Position numbers and translations under genes: made by a program. Below, piece by piece: positions 16,794 through 24,993 of a DNA stretch of 39,189 nt (the first letter of the stretch is position 1; every line of letters begins with the position of its first letter). The notes under the pieces are model-generated. The model searched no databases. It was not told where the DNA came from and was given only the letters and a program-made list of their open reading frames with translations. The DNA is from Chloroflexota bacterium (GTDB lineage Bacteria; Chloroflexota; UBA11872): positions 1-39,189 of the forward strand of contig JAPOWQ010000045.1 in assembly GCA_026707585.1 (NCBI GenBank), written 5' to 3'.

Positions 16794-17327
16794 GTGCTAG
16801 GGTCGGCGCAAGGTTCGCAGCCGGGTGATCGGACGCCAGTGGCGCGGCGCAAGCTGCAAAAACGTGCATTTAACGACATTGACCGCGGGGCGCTGGGCGG
16901 GCTGATCTTTAACGCTCGCCGCCTGCACAGCCTCACGCAGGCTGAGGTGGCCGCCGCCATTGGACGCGACCGTCCGTGGCTGAGCGATGTGGAGACCGGC
17001 AAGATCACCTTTGTGCCGGATGAAGATATCCAGGCCCTGGCACAGGCGCTCAGCCTTGACGAGCAGCAGCTGAGGACCACGCGCAACAACGCGCGGACAC
17101 CCCTGGCCGCTGGCGCGGTTGCCCTTGGGCGTCGCCTCGCCTGCCAGGTCTGTGGCCACTCGAATCCGGACGACGCGAATTTCTGCTCCAACTGCGGGAC
17201 CCAGGTAGCCGCCGACGTGGAGTGCCCGGCGTGCGGCCGGCTGAACGAAGCGCCGGCGAACTTTTGTACGCATTGCGGCCGACCGCTACGGGGCCGACTT
17301 GAAACGCGGGCCCGTGCCGACGTGTGA
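16794..17327 (+). CDS. XRE-type helix-turn-helix protein with a double zinc ribbon
   Basis: A 177-residue protein in two parts. Residues about 33-93 are an XRE/Cro helix-turn-helix (FNARRLHSLTQAEVAAAIG, then DRPWLSDVETGK). The C-terminal part has two CxxC...CxxC ribbons: C117, C120, C131, C134 and C144, C147, C158, C161. It is probably a DNA-binding regulator; ligand and targets are unknown. The start is uncertain: GTG 16794 gives the length quoted, and GTG 16839 would drop 15 poorly structured residues. A 15-codon ORF (16781-16828) with a better GGGGGA site overlaps the 5' end in another frame and could be a leader or a sign of a start-region indel. Confidence 0.75.
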   Translation: MLGSAQGSQPGDRTPVARRKLQKRAFNDIDRGALGGLIFNARRLHSLTQAEVAAAIGRDRPWLSDVETGKITFVPDEDIQALAQALSLDEQQLRTTRNNARTPLAAGAVALGRRLACQVCGHSNPDDANFCSNCGTQVAADVECPACGRLNEAPANFCTHCGRPLRGRLETRARADV

Positions 17328-17354
17328 TGCCGCCGGACGGCACGATCTCAGGGA

Positions 17355-17360
17355 TATACT
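17355..17360 (+). promoter_or_regulatory. Candidate -10 box (TATACT)
   Basis: The sequence GGATATACTGAGG lies 35 bases before the 78-aa gene. The -10 hexamer is good but no -35 match is found at normal spacing. A nearly identical GGATATACT stands on the minus strand upstream of the E1 alpha gene (26099-26107), which gives it slight extra weight. Confidence 0.3.
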
Positions 17361-17395
17361 GAGGATTCCTACTTCGCCGCAGGCAGGGATCTGGA

Positions 17396-17632
17396 ATGAC
17401 AACCGAGGAGCGGAGCGGCGCGGGCGGTCACGTCCACGCAGGTCCGATTCGTATCACGATTGAGATTGATCGACCGCGCGTTGGCGTGGGCAAGGCCGGC
17501 GGACACATGCGCGGCGCCGTTCGGGAGGCCCTGATCAGCTTGCGCGAGGTCCTGGACGCCGGCATTCAGGCTGTTGATGAACGCGAGGATGGGGCGTCAA
17601 GCAACACGTCCGAGCGGATCGCGATCGACTAG
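17396..17632 (+). CDS. Small protein of unknown function (78 aa)
   Basis: I do not recognise this protein. It has a His/Gly-rich start, a short strand-like segment (PIRITIEIDRP, about 17-27), a Gly-rich turn, then an amphipathic helix (about 38-62, MRGAVREALISLREVLDAGI) and an acidic tail. There is no signal peptide and no cysteine. An AGGGAT site stands about 8 bases before ATG 17396 and a TATACT box lies further upstream, which supports a real gene. It is flanked by the zinc-ribbon regulator and the solute-binding protein but overlaps neither. Confidence 0.6.
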   Translation: MTTEERSGAGGHVHAGPIRITIEIDRPRVGVGKAGGHMRGAVREALISLREVLDAGIQAVDEREDGASSNTSERIAID

Positions 17633-17836
17633 GTTGGCTACCGTGGGCGGGCACACCGAGTGCGGCCCAAGAATCACTTGACACGGCCGCGCCGGATATC
17701 GCACCGTACGCGAGCGAATGTCGCTGGCCACATACTGCTTTTGGGCTGTGCAATCCGCACGGATGTTCCTGAAGGCGCTATCAAGGTCAGCTAGGCCCCC
17801 AGGGGACGGAGTCTGGCGGGGGCGGAGGAGAAGGGT

Positions 17837-19369
17837 ATGCATATTCCAGCCCTGACCCGTCGGCGCTTTGTCGCCGGAATGGGGATTGGCGCAACGTCGG
17901 CGGTGATGCTGGCGGCTTGTGGTGAGGAAGAGGCGGCTCCGGCACCTGCACCTGCCCCGCAGCAGGCTGCGGCGCCGCAGGCGGCTGAGGCCCCCGCGGC
18001 GCAGGCTCCGGCGGCATCGGCTCCGGTGGCGGCGGCGACGCCGGCCATGGCGGCCCAGGAATCAATGGTGCAGCCAGAGAACGTCGAGATCCGGTTCGTC
18101 ACGGACCACACCGCCGGCCCGCGTGGCGCGGCGATGCAGTGGGGCCTGGCGCGCTTCGCCGAGAAGCGACCGGACATCTTTGTGAAGCTGGAACCGGCCG
18201 CCAACCTGATCGACAGCCTGGCGATCCAGTTCGCCGCCGGGACGGCGCCGCACGTGGCGTTGCTCTCGCAGTCGGACTTCCTGCGCTTCCACGAAGAGGG
18301 CGCCTTTACGGAAATCAGTGGCGAGTTGGCCAAGCGTGACGACTTCGTTCCCGAGGACTACTACTTCCTCCCGGACGCGTACACGTTCAACAACATCGAC
18401 CACTCGTTCCCGCAGCCGGAACTGATGACGGGCCCCCAGTTCGGGATGCCCTTCCAGTTCGCGATCAGCGGGTTTGTGGCCAACATCTCACTGGCCGAGG
18501 GCGCCGGCGTGACGCTGCCGGACAGTGACGGTGGATGGACCTGGGACGACTGGACGGAGTGGGACGCCAAGATGACGAACCCCGACACGGGGGCATACGG
18601 CACCTGGGCGCGCGACGACTACGAGTTCCAGTACATGCCGCAGATGTACTCGAACGGCATGAAGAAGCCGTTCAACGACACGCTGTCGAAGACCATGTAC
18701 GACCTGCCCGAGGCCGGCGAGGCCTGGGAATACCTGATCAACAAGATCTTCGTGCACGAGACCTCGCCGCCGGCCGACCAGGTCAAGGAGCTCGGTGGTG
18801 AGTTCGGCAACCCGTTTGCCGCCGGCAAGATCGGCATCTGGCCGTCGGGCCGGGTGTACTCGACCGGGTTCGCGGTTCCGCGCATCAAGGACCGCTTCAC
18901 CTGGACGCTGCTGCCGGAAGTGATCGCCGGGCGCGGCGGTCCGCCGGGCCACAGCACCAACGACCAGCCGGACCTGGTGACCAACAGCGCCGAGCGCGAC
19001 GGCTCGATCGAGCAGTCGACGGCGCTGGCGGTGTTCCTCGGTGGCGAGGAGTACCAGGGCCGGGTCGGGATCGACCGCGGTCACATGCCGGTGCACCGGG
19101 CCGCCATTGCCGCCCCGACCTCGGTGGCTCCGCCGCCGGAGGGGATGAAGTGGCTGAAGGTCTACGCCGACCGACCGGACAACCGCAGCTTGTACCCCTT
19201 CAACACCTGGCGTGAGTGGTGGTTCCAGCACCGCGCTCGTGGTCAGAAGGGCTGGGTGGGCGACCAGTCGCCGGCCGAGTCCCTGCAGGCCTGCCAGGAC
19301 TGGGGTGTGCAGCACCTGTCCACGTACGACGGCCCTGCCCCGTACGTGGCCGCGCCGGTATACACATAG
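17837..19369 (+). CDS. Extracellular solute-binding lipoprotein (ABC transporter, family 1 type), Tat-exported
   Basis: The 510-residue protein starts with a twin-arginine signal (TRRRFVAG, residues 7-14) ending in a lipobox LAAC with Cys28 as the lipidation site. An Ala/Pro-rich linker (about 33-75) leads to a periplasmic-binding-protein fold with WTWDDWTEWDAKM and a FAAGKIGIWPSG segment, typical of sugar-type family 1 binding proteins. No permease or ATPase genes adjoin it, so it is an orphan in this window. The ligand is probably an oligosaccharide or similar solute, inferred only from family resemblance. The start ATG 17837 has GGAGGAGAAGG just upstream. Confidence 0.87.
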   Translation: MHIPALTRRRFVAGMGIGATSAVMLAACGEEEAAPAPAPAPQQAAAPQAAEAPAAQAPAASAPVAAATPAMAAQESMVQPENVEIRFVTDHTAGPRGAAMQWGLARFAEKRPDIFVKLEPAANLIDSLAIQFAAGTAPHVALLSQSDFLRFHEEGAFTEISGELAKRDDFVPEDYYFLPDAYTFNNIDHSFPQPELMTGPQFGMPFQFAISGFVANISLAEGAGVTLPDSDGGWTWDDWTEWDAKMTNPDTGAYGTWARDDYEFQYMPQMYSNGMKKPFNDTLSKTMYDLPEAGEAWEYLINKIFVHETSPPADQVKELGGEFGNPFAAGKIGIWPSGRVYSTGFAVPRIKDRFTWTLLPEVIAGRGGPPGHSTNDQPDLVTNSAERDGSIEQSTALAVFLGGEEYQGRVGIDRGHMPVHRAAIAAPTSVAPPPEGMKWLKVYADRPDNRSLYPFNTWREWWFQHRARGQKGWVGDQSPAESLQACQDWGVQHLSTYDGPAPYVAAPVYT

Positions 19370-19384
19370 CGGCGTAACTTTCGC

Positions 19385-19455
19385 GGCGCTTGAGCGCCAC
19401 GGAAACGGCTGCGCCCGGCCGGAGTTCGCTCCGGCCGGGCGCGCCGCTTAAGCGG
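19385..19455 (+). terminator. Cluster of three hairpins after the solute-binding protein gene
   Basis: Three stem-loops follow the stop at 19369. GGCGC/GCGCC has loop TTGA (19385-19398). A perfect 14-base stem has a TTCG loop (19411-19424 with 19429-19442). CCGC/GCGG has loop TTAA (19444-19455). The middle one is very stable. None is followed by a T-run, so a Rho-independent terminator of the classical kind is uncertain; 3' end protection is an alternative. Confidence 0.55.
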
Positions 19456-20151
19456 AGGGTGACGAGCGCCGCTCAGGCTTTGGCCTCGTGAAGGGACGAA
19501 CATTACCCGCGGCTAGACCATCGACTGAATTGCGTCTGTAAGCATTTCAACGGTTTTCCATCGTGCGTGAAAATAAAGTCACGCCGAATAGAGGTCCCGG
19601 CTGCGCCTCGGGCGAACGCAACCGACTCTCAAGCGCATTGCGCGCGGAGACTGAAGGCTGTGGTCCGTTGACTGGGCGTTGCGGTGATCTAGCCGATGCG
19701 TTGCTCCAGCAGGCGGAACTGGATCCCAGCGTGAGGGTCCTCATTCACCACCGGGCGGATTGGTGTAGGCGTCTTTTGGCGTTGCACCGGCCTTTGAACG
19801 ACGTTGCGCGTTTGGAGGCAAGTTGAGGTTCGCGAAGCTGAGAGTGGTCGCGAACCCGCAAGCGCCCGGTACCGGTGGCCAACGCGGGTTTCAAGCCGCT
19901 GCTGTCCCGCGCACGGGACGAGCCGTCGTGCATATCGTCGATCCGGCTGATTCCGACCGCCAACGCCCGCACCTGGAGTGGCAACCGCAGGCCGACTGAC
20001 TTCGTTTCGCGCACCTCATCCGGGTGCAAGGCCTCCGCCCGGCTTTGCGCCCGGAAACTCTTTAAGTAGTGGCCCGTGGATAGCTGTTAGTCGTTAGTGA
20101 AGAGGTCGTAGGGCCTGGGTGGCGCTGGTTGTCGCAAGCTCGACGCTGGGA
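19456..20151. other. Gene-poor stretch with inverted repeats
   Basis: I see no convincing gene here; the open frames are short and compositionally odd. Structure is present: GGTTCGCGA (19827-19835) pairs perfectly with TCGCGAACC (19848-19856) over a 12-base loop, and GTCCCG/CGGGAC flank CGCA at about 19905-19920. The stretch may hold decayed coding sequence, a dispersed repeat or a structured RNA. Confidence 0.4.
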
Positions 20152-20565
20152 ATGATGAGCGTGGCAAAGAGGTATCAAGTCCTGGCGGTGCGGAAGAGAG
20201 TGCTTGAGTTGGCGGCAATGGTCTATCAGGCCTCGGCCCGCTTTCGGGCAGGCGAGAAGGTTGGGACGACAAGCCAAGTGCGCCGCGAGACGGTTTCGGT
20301 TGCGTCCACTATCGCGAAAGGCGCAGGACACCGCGGGTCAAAGGGGTTCCTCGACTTTCTCGGAATGGCCAGCGGCTCGCTGGCGGAGATGGAAACGATC
20401 TTGATCCCGGCGCAACGCCCGGGGAGGGCTTCGCCCGACCAGGCGACTCCACTGCATGCGTTCGCAGCCGAAGTCGGTCGGATGCTTAGCGGGCTGCAAC
20501 GCGCAATCGACTCTCCCGCCTGGCCACGACCCGCTGGCCACGACCTCTTCGCTCGCCACTCCTAA
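20152..20565 (+). CDS. Four-helix-bundle protein (S23/IVP family)
   Basis: The 137-residue protein matches the family first met in intervening sequences of 23S rRNA genes and now often found alone in genomes: a RKRVLELAAMVYQ helix, the F-GEKVGTTSQVRRETVSVASTI pattern, KGAGHRGSKGFLDFL, and ASGSLAEMETILI. The family forms pentameric four-helix bundles of unknown role. ATG 20152 (or 20155) is the better start; the frame also opens at GTG 20119. The tail after LQRAIDSPAW is variable. No rRNA sequence adjoins it. Confidence 0.8.
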   Translation: MMSVAKRYQVLAVRKRVLELAAMVYQASARFRAGEKVGTTSQVRRETVSVASTIAKGAGHRGSKGFLDFLGMASGSLAEMETILIPAQRPGRASPDQATPLHAFAAEVGRMLSGLQRAIDSPAWPRPAGHDLFARHS

Positions 20566-21383
20566 CCAATGCTCCACGCACGGATGGCGGTTCGGGCGAA
20601 GATCCATTCTCGGTCCGCGCTGGTGAGGAAGGGCAGGTTCCAGGCCGAGTCGAAGGCTTGCTTGTAGGTGGCGCCGGTCAGGCAAACGGGCCAATCGGTG
20701 CCCCACATGAGGCGCCGTGGACCGTAGGCGCGGTACACGCGCTCGATCAGGGAATGAGCTTCGGCGTAGGGATAGGCCGCTCGCGTACCGTTGGGATAGC
20801 CGGAGAGCTTCACGAACACGTTCGGCCGGTCAGCCAGCGCCAGCAGGTTGGACAGCGAGTCCGGGTCGCGGTAGTCGGGCGAGCCGAGGTGGTCGATAAC
20901 CACGGTAACGCCGGGATGCCGCGCGGCCATCGCGTCGGCCTGCGGGAGCAGTCGCCAGTTGATCAGGAGCCCAATGGTGGCGTTGGTGTCAGCGGCCGTT
21001 TCCCAAAGTGCGTCCTGGGATGCGTCATCCAGCCAGCGATTGGCCGGATCGGTGTTGGGGGCCAGACGGATGCCGCGGAGTTGCGGGTGTTGCATGAGTT
21101 CGCGCAAGGCGTCGGGTGCATCAGGCAGCAACGGATCGACGCGTCCGGCGACGACCAGTCGGTCCGGATCTGCCTCCGCCGCCTGGATGAGGTACGAGTT
21201 GTCCCATAGGTAGTAGCGCGGCTGGATCAAGACTGTCCACGCCACACCGCCAATCTCATCCTGGGCCCGGAACAGGTCCGCTGGCGCGGCTTCAAGGTCG
21301 GGCGTGAAATCGGACTCGGGGTGGCGGCCAAACCGCGGATTCCGAATCGTCCAGATGTGTACGTGCGACTCAACCAGGTCCAT
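20562..21383 (-). CDS. Amidohydrolase 2 family metal-dependent hydrolase
   Basis: A TIM-barrel hydrolase of 273 residues in the amidohydrolase 2 family, which includes 2-pyrone-4,6-dicarboxylate lactonase and other lactonases and decarboxylases. The metal motif HxH is His7 and His9 (ESHVHIW), later His165 (VVIDHLG), and the catalytic acid is Asp230 in GTDWPV. The substrate cannot be chosen. Its 3' end overlaps the 3' end of the convergent four-helix-bundle gene by 4 bases. Catabolic enzymes of this family are often numerous in Chloroflexota genomes, but nothing here fixes a pathway. Confidence 0.85.
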   Translation of the reverse strand: MDLVESHVHIWTIRNPRFGRHPESDFTPDLEAAPADLFRAQDEIGGVAWTVLIQPRYYLWDNSYLIQAAEADPDRLVVAGRVDPLLPDAPDALRELMQHPQLRGIRLAPNTDPANRWLDDASQDALWETAADTNATIGLLINWRLLPQADAMAARHPGVTVVIDHLGSPDYRDPDSLSNLLALADRPNVFVKLSGYPNGTRAAYPYAEAHSLIERVYRAYGPRRLMWGTDWPVCLTGATYKQAFDSAWNLPFLTSADREWIFARTAIRAWSIG

Positions 21384-21447
21384 GACGCACCAGCCTCAAG
21401 CTGTCCGCCGCATCATGCCAGTCTTGCCTGTGCCCCAGGCCAGGTGG

Positions 21448-21843
21448 TCACAGGGATACGGCGCGAACTCTGCTGCTTCCCTCGACTCTATAGACGTACG
21501 GCGGGTCCGTGTCGTGAAGGCGCTCGATCATCCGGGGGAGCGCCCAAAGGAACATCCGGGTTGTTTGCCAGGCCAGCGCGTTGGCGCCCCACAAGTAGAA
21601 CACGGCGGCCTTGTGCTGCCTGACCGCCTCCTGCGTGGCGGCCACACGAAGAAAACAGTAGTCCTGCGTGACCACGATCCAGCCGTCGCGTGCGACGGGC
21701 ATCATCCACTGATCATCCGGGAGCGTCGCCCGGTCCGGACCAAACACTCCCTGGCGATAGCGAATCTCGACGGGGAAGCGTTTGAAGGCATGCAAGGCCC
21801 GCGGGATCTGGACGCCCACACACCGATCGAAGAAGAAGGTCAC
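21448..21843 (-). CDS. VapC45-like PIN-type toxin
   Basis: The 131-residue protein begins MTFFFDRCVGVQIPRAL, a start typical of PIN-like (VapC45/DUF5615 type) ribonuclease domains with the first acidic residue at Asp6. A second acidic site occurs in VVTQDYCFL, and a C-terminal helix follows. It starts at GTG 21843 with a 4-base overlap (GTGA) with the preceding DUF433 gene, the standard toxin-antitoxin arrangement. The predicted activity is RNA cleavage that stops growth, held back by the antitoxin. Unlike the antitoxin, the toxin frame looks intact. Confidence 0.7.
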   Translation of the reverse strand: MTFFFDRCVGVQIPRALHAFKRFPVEIRYRQGVFGPDRATLPDDQWMMPVARDGWIVVTQDYCFLRVAATQEAVRQHKAAVFYLWGANALAWQTTRMFLWALPRMIERLHDTDPPYVYRVEGSSRVRAVSL

Positions 21844-22334
21844 GCAGCCTCGAGTCCCAGTCCCTCAAACTCCAGGCCGACGATCACCTCGGACTCGCCA
21901 AGACCAAAGTCGTCGCTGATCTCCGCAACCGATTCGCCTGCCAGCATGCGGCCGCGCATGGCCCAGGTCGGAATCCCATGCACGCTCGGGGCGCCAAACG
22001 AGATGCGGGGATCGATCTGTACTGGAGAAGTCCGACCGGCCACGTGCCAGCGGAGCGCCAGACCGCGCTCATAGTCGAATGTATGAAACTTCTCGCCAAG
22101 CAGGCGGGCCCCGGCCAGTTGCCCGTGCTCGTCGCCAATTACGACCTCGGCGAACTCCGACAGCTCCTGACGGATGCCCCATTCCCGCAAGACCCGCGTG
22201 CCTTCGGTGTAGAACCGCCGGGTGGCAAACGGATACTCAACCTGCAGCAGCGCCTGGACGTTGGCGCGCGCCTCCCGCAGATTCCGCAAGCGGACGCCAT
22301 AGCTCCGAAACGCGGCGACAAACGCCACTTCCAC
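21840..22334 (-). CDS. VapB45-like antitoxin, C-terminal part with DUF433 domain
   Basis: The open part (164 residues from GTG 22334) has a helical segment (VAFVAAFRSYGVRLRNLREA, the second half of a MerR-like DNA-binding region) and ends in a DUF433 domain (about 104-159; DPRISFGAPSVHGIPTWAMR, then GESVAEISDDFGL), found in VapB45-type antitoxins. The family normally carries a complete helix-turn-helix N-terminus, and that part is found just upstream but out of frame. The frame is open beyond the GTG back to about 22390. As annotated the protein would probably bind the toxin but not DNA. Confidence 0.65.
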   Translation of the reverse strand: MEVAFVAAFRSYGVRLRNLREARANVQALLQVEYPFATRRFYTEGTRVLREWGIRQELSEFAEVVIGDEHGQLAGARLLGEKFHTFDYERGLALRWHVAGRTSPVQIDPRISFGAPSVHGIPTWAMRGRMLAGESVAEISDDFGLGESEVIVGLEFEGLGLEAA

Positions 22335-22520
22335 CGCCTCGAAGTAATTCAGGCGTTCCCCCGCCTTGCGGCCGGGCAGCGCCGGCCAGACGTGTCGCCA
22401 CCGCGGAACCAGTAGCCAACGGTCTACGGCTTGGCCTGCGCGTAGCGCCCCGCTTCAGCAACGGTGTACGTGGGAAGCGTGAGCCGCTTGCGCCAGAGAT
22501 CGGACCCCTCTAGCGATCCG
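22335..22520 (-). pseudogene. Detached N-terminal HTH part of the DUF433 antitoxin
   Basis: Upstream on the minus strand a frame reads RLTLPTYTVAEAGRYAQAKP, then TAG (22424-22426), then TVGYWFRGGDTSG. This is the MerR-like YTVAEAARYxxxxxxT-xxWxRG segment of the family. A single missing base near 22384-22391 is needed to rejoin it to ...PALPGRKAGERLNYFEAVEVAF. The gene therefore has one nonsense codon (CAG to TAG would explain it) and one frameshift. No start codon could be fixed for the ancestral gene. Confidence 0.55.
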
Positions 22521-22639
22521 GCTGGCCGTGCAAGGGGCTCACTCAGCTGCGGCCGATCGTTTGCTATGCGGGCGGCGATTCAGCGAACTCAAGTACGCCT
22601 GCGACCCATAGACGCCGACGTGTGAAGTGTGTCAGGGCG

Positions 22640-23965
22640 CTAGAGGAGCAGGTAGGGCTGTTCGATGAGTTCGCGGATGCGGGCGAGGAAGCGGGCGGCG
22701 GGGGCGCCGTCGATGATGCGGTGATCGAAGGTGAGGCTGAGGGTCATGGAGAGTTCGGCGGTCACCTGGCCGTCGCGGGCCACGGCCTTCTCGCGCAGGG
22801 CGCCGACGCCGAGAATGGCGGATTCGGGCGGGTTGAGCACCGGGGTGAAGGCGTCGATGCCGTAGACGCCGAGGTTGGAGATGGTGAACGTTCCGCCGGT
22901 GATGTCGTCCAGGTCCAGCTTGTTCGCGTGGGCACGGTCGACAAGGCCACGCAGGTCGGAGGCGATTTCGACCAACGACTTGCGGTCGGCCTGCTTGACG
23001 TTGGCGACGACCAGGTCGCCGCCGGCCTCAATGGCCAGGCCCACGTTGACGACATCGTGGAGGCGAATGGCGTCGCCTTCCAGGCTGGAATTGGCGCGCG
23101 GGTGCTCGCGCAGGGCGTGGGCGCAGATGCGGATGAGCAGGTCGTTGTAGCTGATGCGGAACCCGAGGGCCGACTCGTGGCGGCTGGCGAGCTCGGTGCG
23201 CAGCTCGTGGAAGCGGCCGGCGTCGGCCTCGGCGACCAGGGTGACCTGGGCGCTGCCCTGCAGGCTTTGCAGCATGCGCTCGGCGATGACGCGGCGCACG
23301 CCCTCCAACGGGATGACCTGTCCGGCGGCCACGTCGGGCGCGGCCGCGGCGGGGGCCAACGGCGGGGCCGCGGCAACCGGCATGGGCGCGGCAGCGGGAG
23401 CGGCGGCCGCGGCGGTTACGTCTTTTTCGATGATGCGGCCGCCGGGGCCGGAGCCGACCACGCGCGCGAGATCGACGCCGAGTTGGCGGGCGACGCGCTT
23501 AGCGAGCGGGGAGGCCTTGATGCGGCCGTCCGCGGCTGGCGCCGCGGCAACCGGGGCGACGGCGACAGGTTGGGCTGCCACCGGCGCGGGTGCTGGCGCA
23601 ACAGGAGCCGGCGGTGGGGCGGGGGCCGCAGCGACCGGTGCGGGGGCGGGCGGGGGAGACGCGGCAGCAGGCGCCGCGGCTGCGGCGGCGGCCGGCGGGT
23701 TTGGATCCTCGGCCGGCGGGGTTTCGCCGGGTTCCAGGATCCAGGCCAGCAGGCCCTGGACTTTGACCAGGTCGCCCGGTCCGGCGGCGATGCCGCCCAG
23801 GATGCCGGCGGCCGGGGCTTCCACGCGGGCGTTGATCTTGTCGGTCTCGAACTCCAGGATTTCCTGGCCCTTCTCGACCTCCGCGCCCTCGTCAACCAGC
23901 CACTCGGTGACGGCGCCTTCTTCCATTGTCATCCCCATCAGGGGCATTCGGACGGCGGTAGCCAC
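22640..23965 (-). CDS. pdhC: Dihydrolipoamide acyltransferase, E2 of a 2-oxoacid dehydrogenase complex
   Basis: The 441-residue E2 has one N-terminal lipoyl domain with the lipoylated Lys43 in FETDK, a long Ala/Pro linker, a peripheral-subunit-binding domain (about 148-183, ASPLAKRVARQLGVDL), a second Ala-rich linker, and a catalytic domain ending in DHRIIDG with His415. It transfers the acyl group from lipoamide to CoA. It starts 3 bases after the E1 beta stop. The operon could serve pyruvate, acetoin or branched-chain oxoacids; pyruvate is the default guess. A long open frame on the opposite strand is an artefact of codon bias. Confidence 0.92.
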   Translation of the reverse strand: MATAVRMPLMGMTMEEGAVTEWLVDEGAEVEKGQEILEFETDKINARVEAPAAGILGGIAAGPGDLVKVQGLLAWILEPGETPPAEDPNPPAAAAAAAPAAASPPPAPAPVAAAPAPPPAPVAPAPAPVAAQPVAVAPVAAAPAADGRIKASPLAKRVARQLGVDLARVVGSGPGGRIIEKDVTAAAAAPAAAPMPVAAAPPLAPAAAAPDVAAGQVIPLEGVRRVIAERMLQSLQGSAQVTLVAEADAGRFHELRTELASRHESALGFRISYNDLLIRICAHALREHPRANSSLEGDAIRLHDVVNVGLAIEAGGDLVVANVKQADRKSLVEIASDLRGLVDRAHANKLDLDDITGGTFTISNLGVYGIDAFTPVLNPPESAILGVGALREKAVARDGQVTAELSMTLSLTFDHRIIDGAPAARFLARIRELIEQPYLLL

Positions 23966-23968
23966 GGT

Positions 23969-24988
23969 TTAGTAGACGCCCTGGAGGGACTGGCGGATGG
24001 CCTCGACAACCTGGGCCGTGTCGGGGAACGACGCCTGTTCGAGGGGTTCGGAGAAGGGGACGGGCGCGTGGGCGGCGCCGACGCGCAGGACCGGCGCATC
24101 CAGGTCGTCGAACGCCAGCTCCTGGATCTGCGAAGCGATCTCGGCGCCGAAGCCGCCGAAGCGGACCGCTTCGTAGAGCACCACCGCGCGGTGGGTTTTG
24201 CGGACCGAGCGCAGGACGGTGTCGGTGTCCAGCGGGTAGAGCGAGCGGATGTCGACCACTTCGACGCTGATGCCCTCGGCGGCCAGTTGCTCGGCGGCCT
24301 CGAGGGCGTGATGGGTCTGGCGGGCGTAGGTGATGACGCTGACGTCGTCGCCTTCACGCTTGACGTCGGCCACGCCGATGGGGACCAGGTATTCGCCTTC
24401 GGGCACGTGGCCGCGCATGGCGTAGATGGCCTTGTGCTCGAACATGATGACCACGTTGTCCTCGCGGATGGCGGACTTGAGCAGGCCCTTGGCGTCGTAG
24501 GGCGTGGAGGCGGTGATGACCTTGAGACCGGGGACGTGGACGAACCACGCTTCGAGGCTCTGGGTGTGCTGGGCGGCGTTGCCGGTGCCGGCGCCGAAGG
24601 GCGCGCGGTAGGTGAGGGGCAGCTTGGCCTTGCCGCCGAACATGTAGCGGTTCTTGGCGGCCTGGTTGACGATCTGGTCCATGGCGATGCCCATGAAGTC
24701 GCTGTACATGAACTCGGCGATGGGCCGGCTGCCGGTGAGGGCCGCGCCGATGCCCAAGCCGGCGATGGCGGCTTCGGCGATGGGGGTATCGACGATGCGG
24801 TCGGGGCCCCACTTCTCGAGCAGGCCCTGGGTGACGGCGTAGGCGCCGCCCCAGACGCCAACTTCCTCGCCCACCACGAACACGGTGGCGTCGCGGGTCA
24901 TTTCCTCGTCGATGGCCTCGCGCAGGGCCTCGCTCATGAAGATTTCGCGGGTGGCGGTCTCGGGCGCCTGGGGTGTGGTGACGGCCAT
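23969..24988 (-). CDS. pdhB: 2-oxoacid dehydrogenase E1 component, beta subunit
   Basis: This 339-residue transketolase-type subunit pairs with E1 alpha to form the thiamine-diphosphate enzyme that decarboxylates the oxoacid. Motifs: VFVVGEEVGVWGGAY, DTPIAEAAIAGLGIGAA, PIAEFMYSDFMGIAMDQI, and the C-terminal transketolase domain with VEVVDIRSLYPLDTDT. The segment LTYRAPFGAGTGNAAQHTQS is typical of pyruvate and acetoin E1 beta proteins. It lies 5 bases after the E1 alpha stop. Confidence 0.93.
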   Translation of the reverse strand: MAVTTPQAPETATREIFMSEALREAIDEEMTRDATVFVVGEEVGVWGGAYAVTQGLLEKWGPDRIVDTPIAEAAIAGLGIGAALTGSRPIAEFMYSDFMGIAMDQIVNQAAKNRYMFGGKAKLPLTYRAPFGAGTGNAAQHTQSLEAWFVHVPGLKVITASTPYDAKGLLKSAIREDNVVIMFEHKAIYAMRGHVPEGEYLVPIGVADVKREGDDVSVITYARQTHHALEAAEQLAAEGISVEVVDIRSLYPLDTDTVLRSVRKTHRAVVLYEAVRFGGFGAEIASQIQELAFDDLDAPVLRVGAAHAPVPFSEPLEQASFPDTAQVVEAIRQSLQGVY

Positions 24989-24993
24989 GATGG

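Noticed and set aside
19563-20069. Short open frames in the gap before the four-helix-bundle gene
   Set aside because: They overlap one another on both strands, lack ribosome-binding sites and show no family motif.
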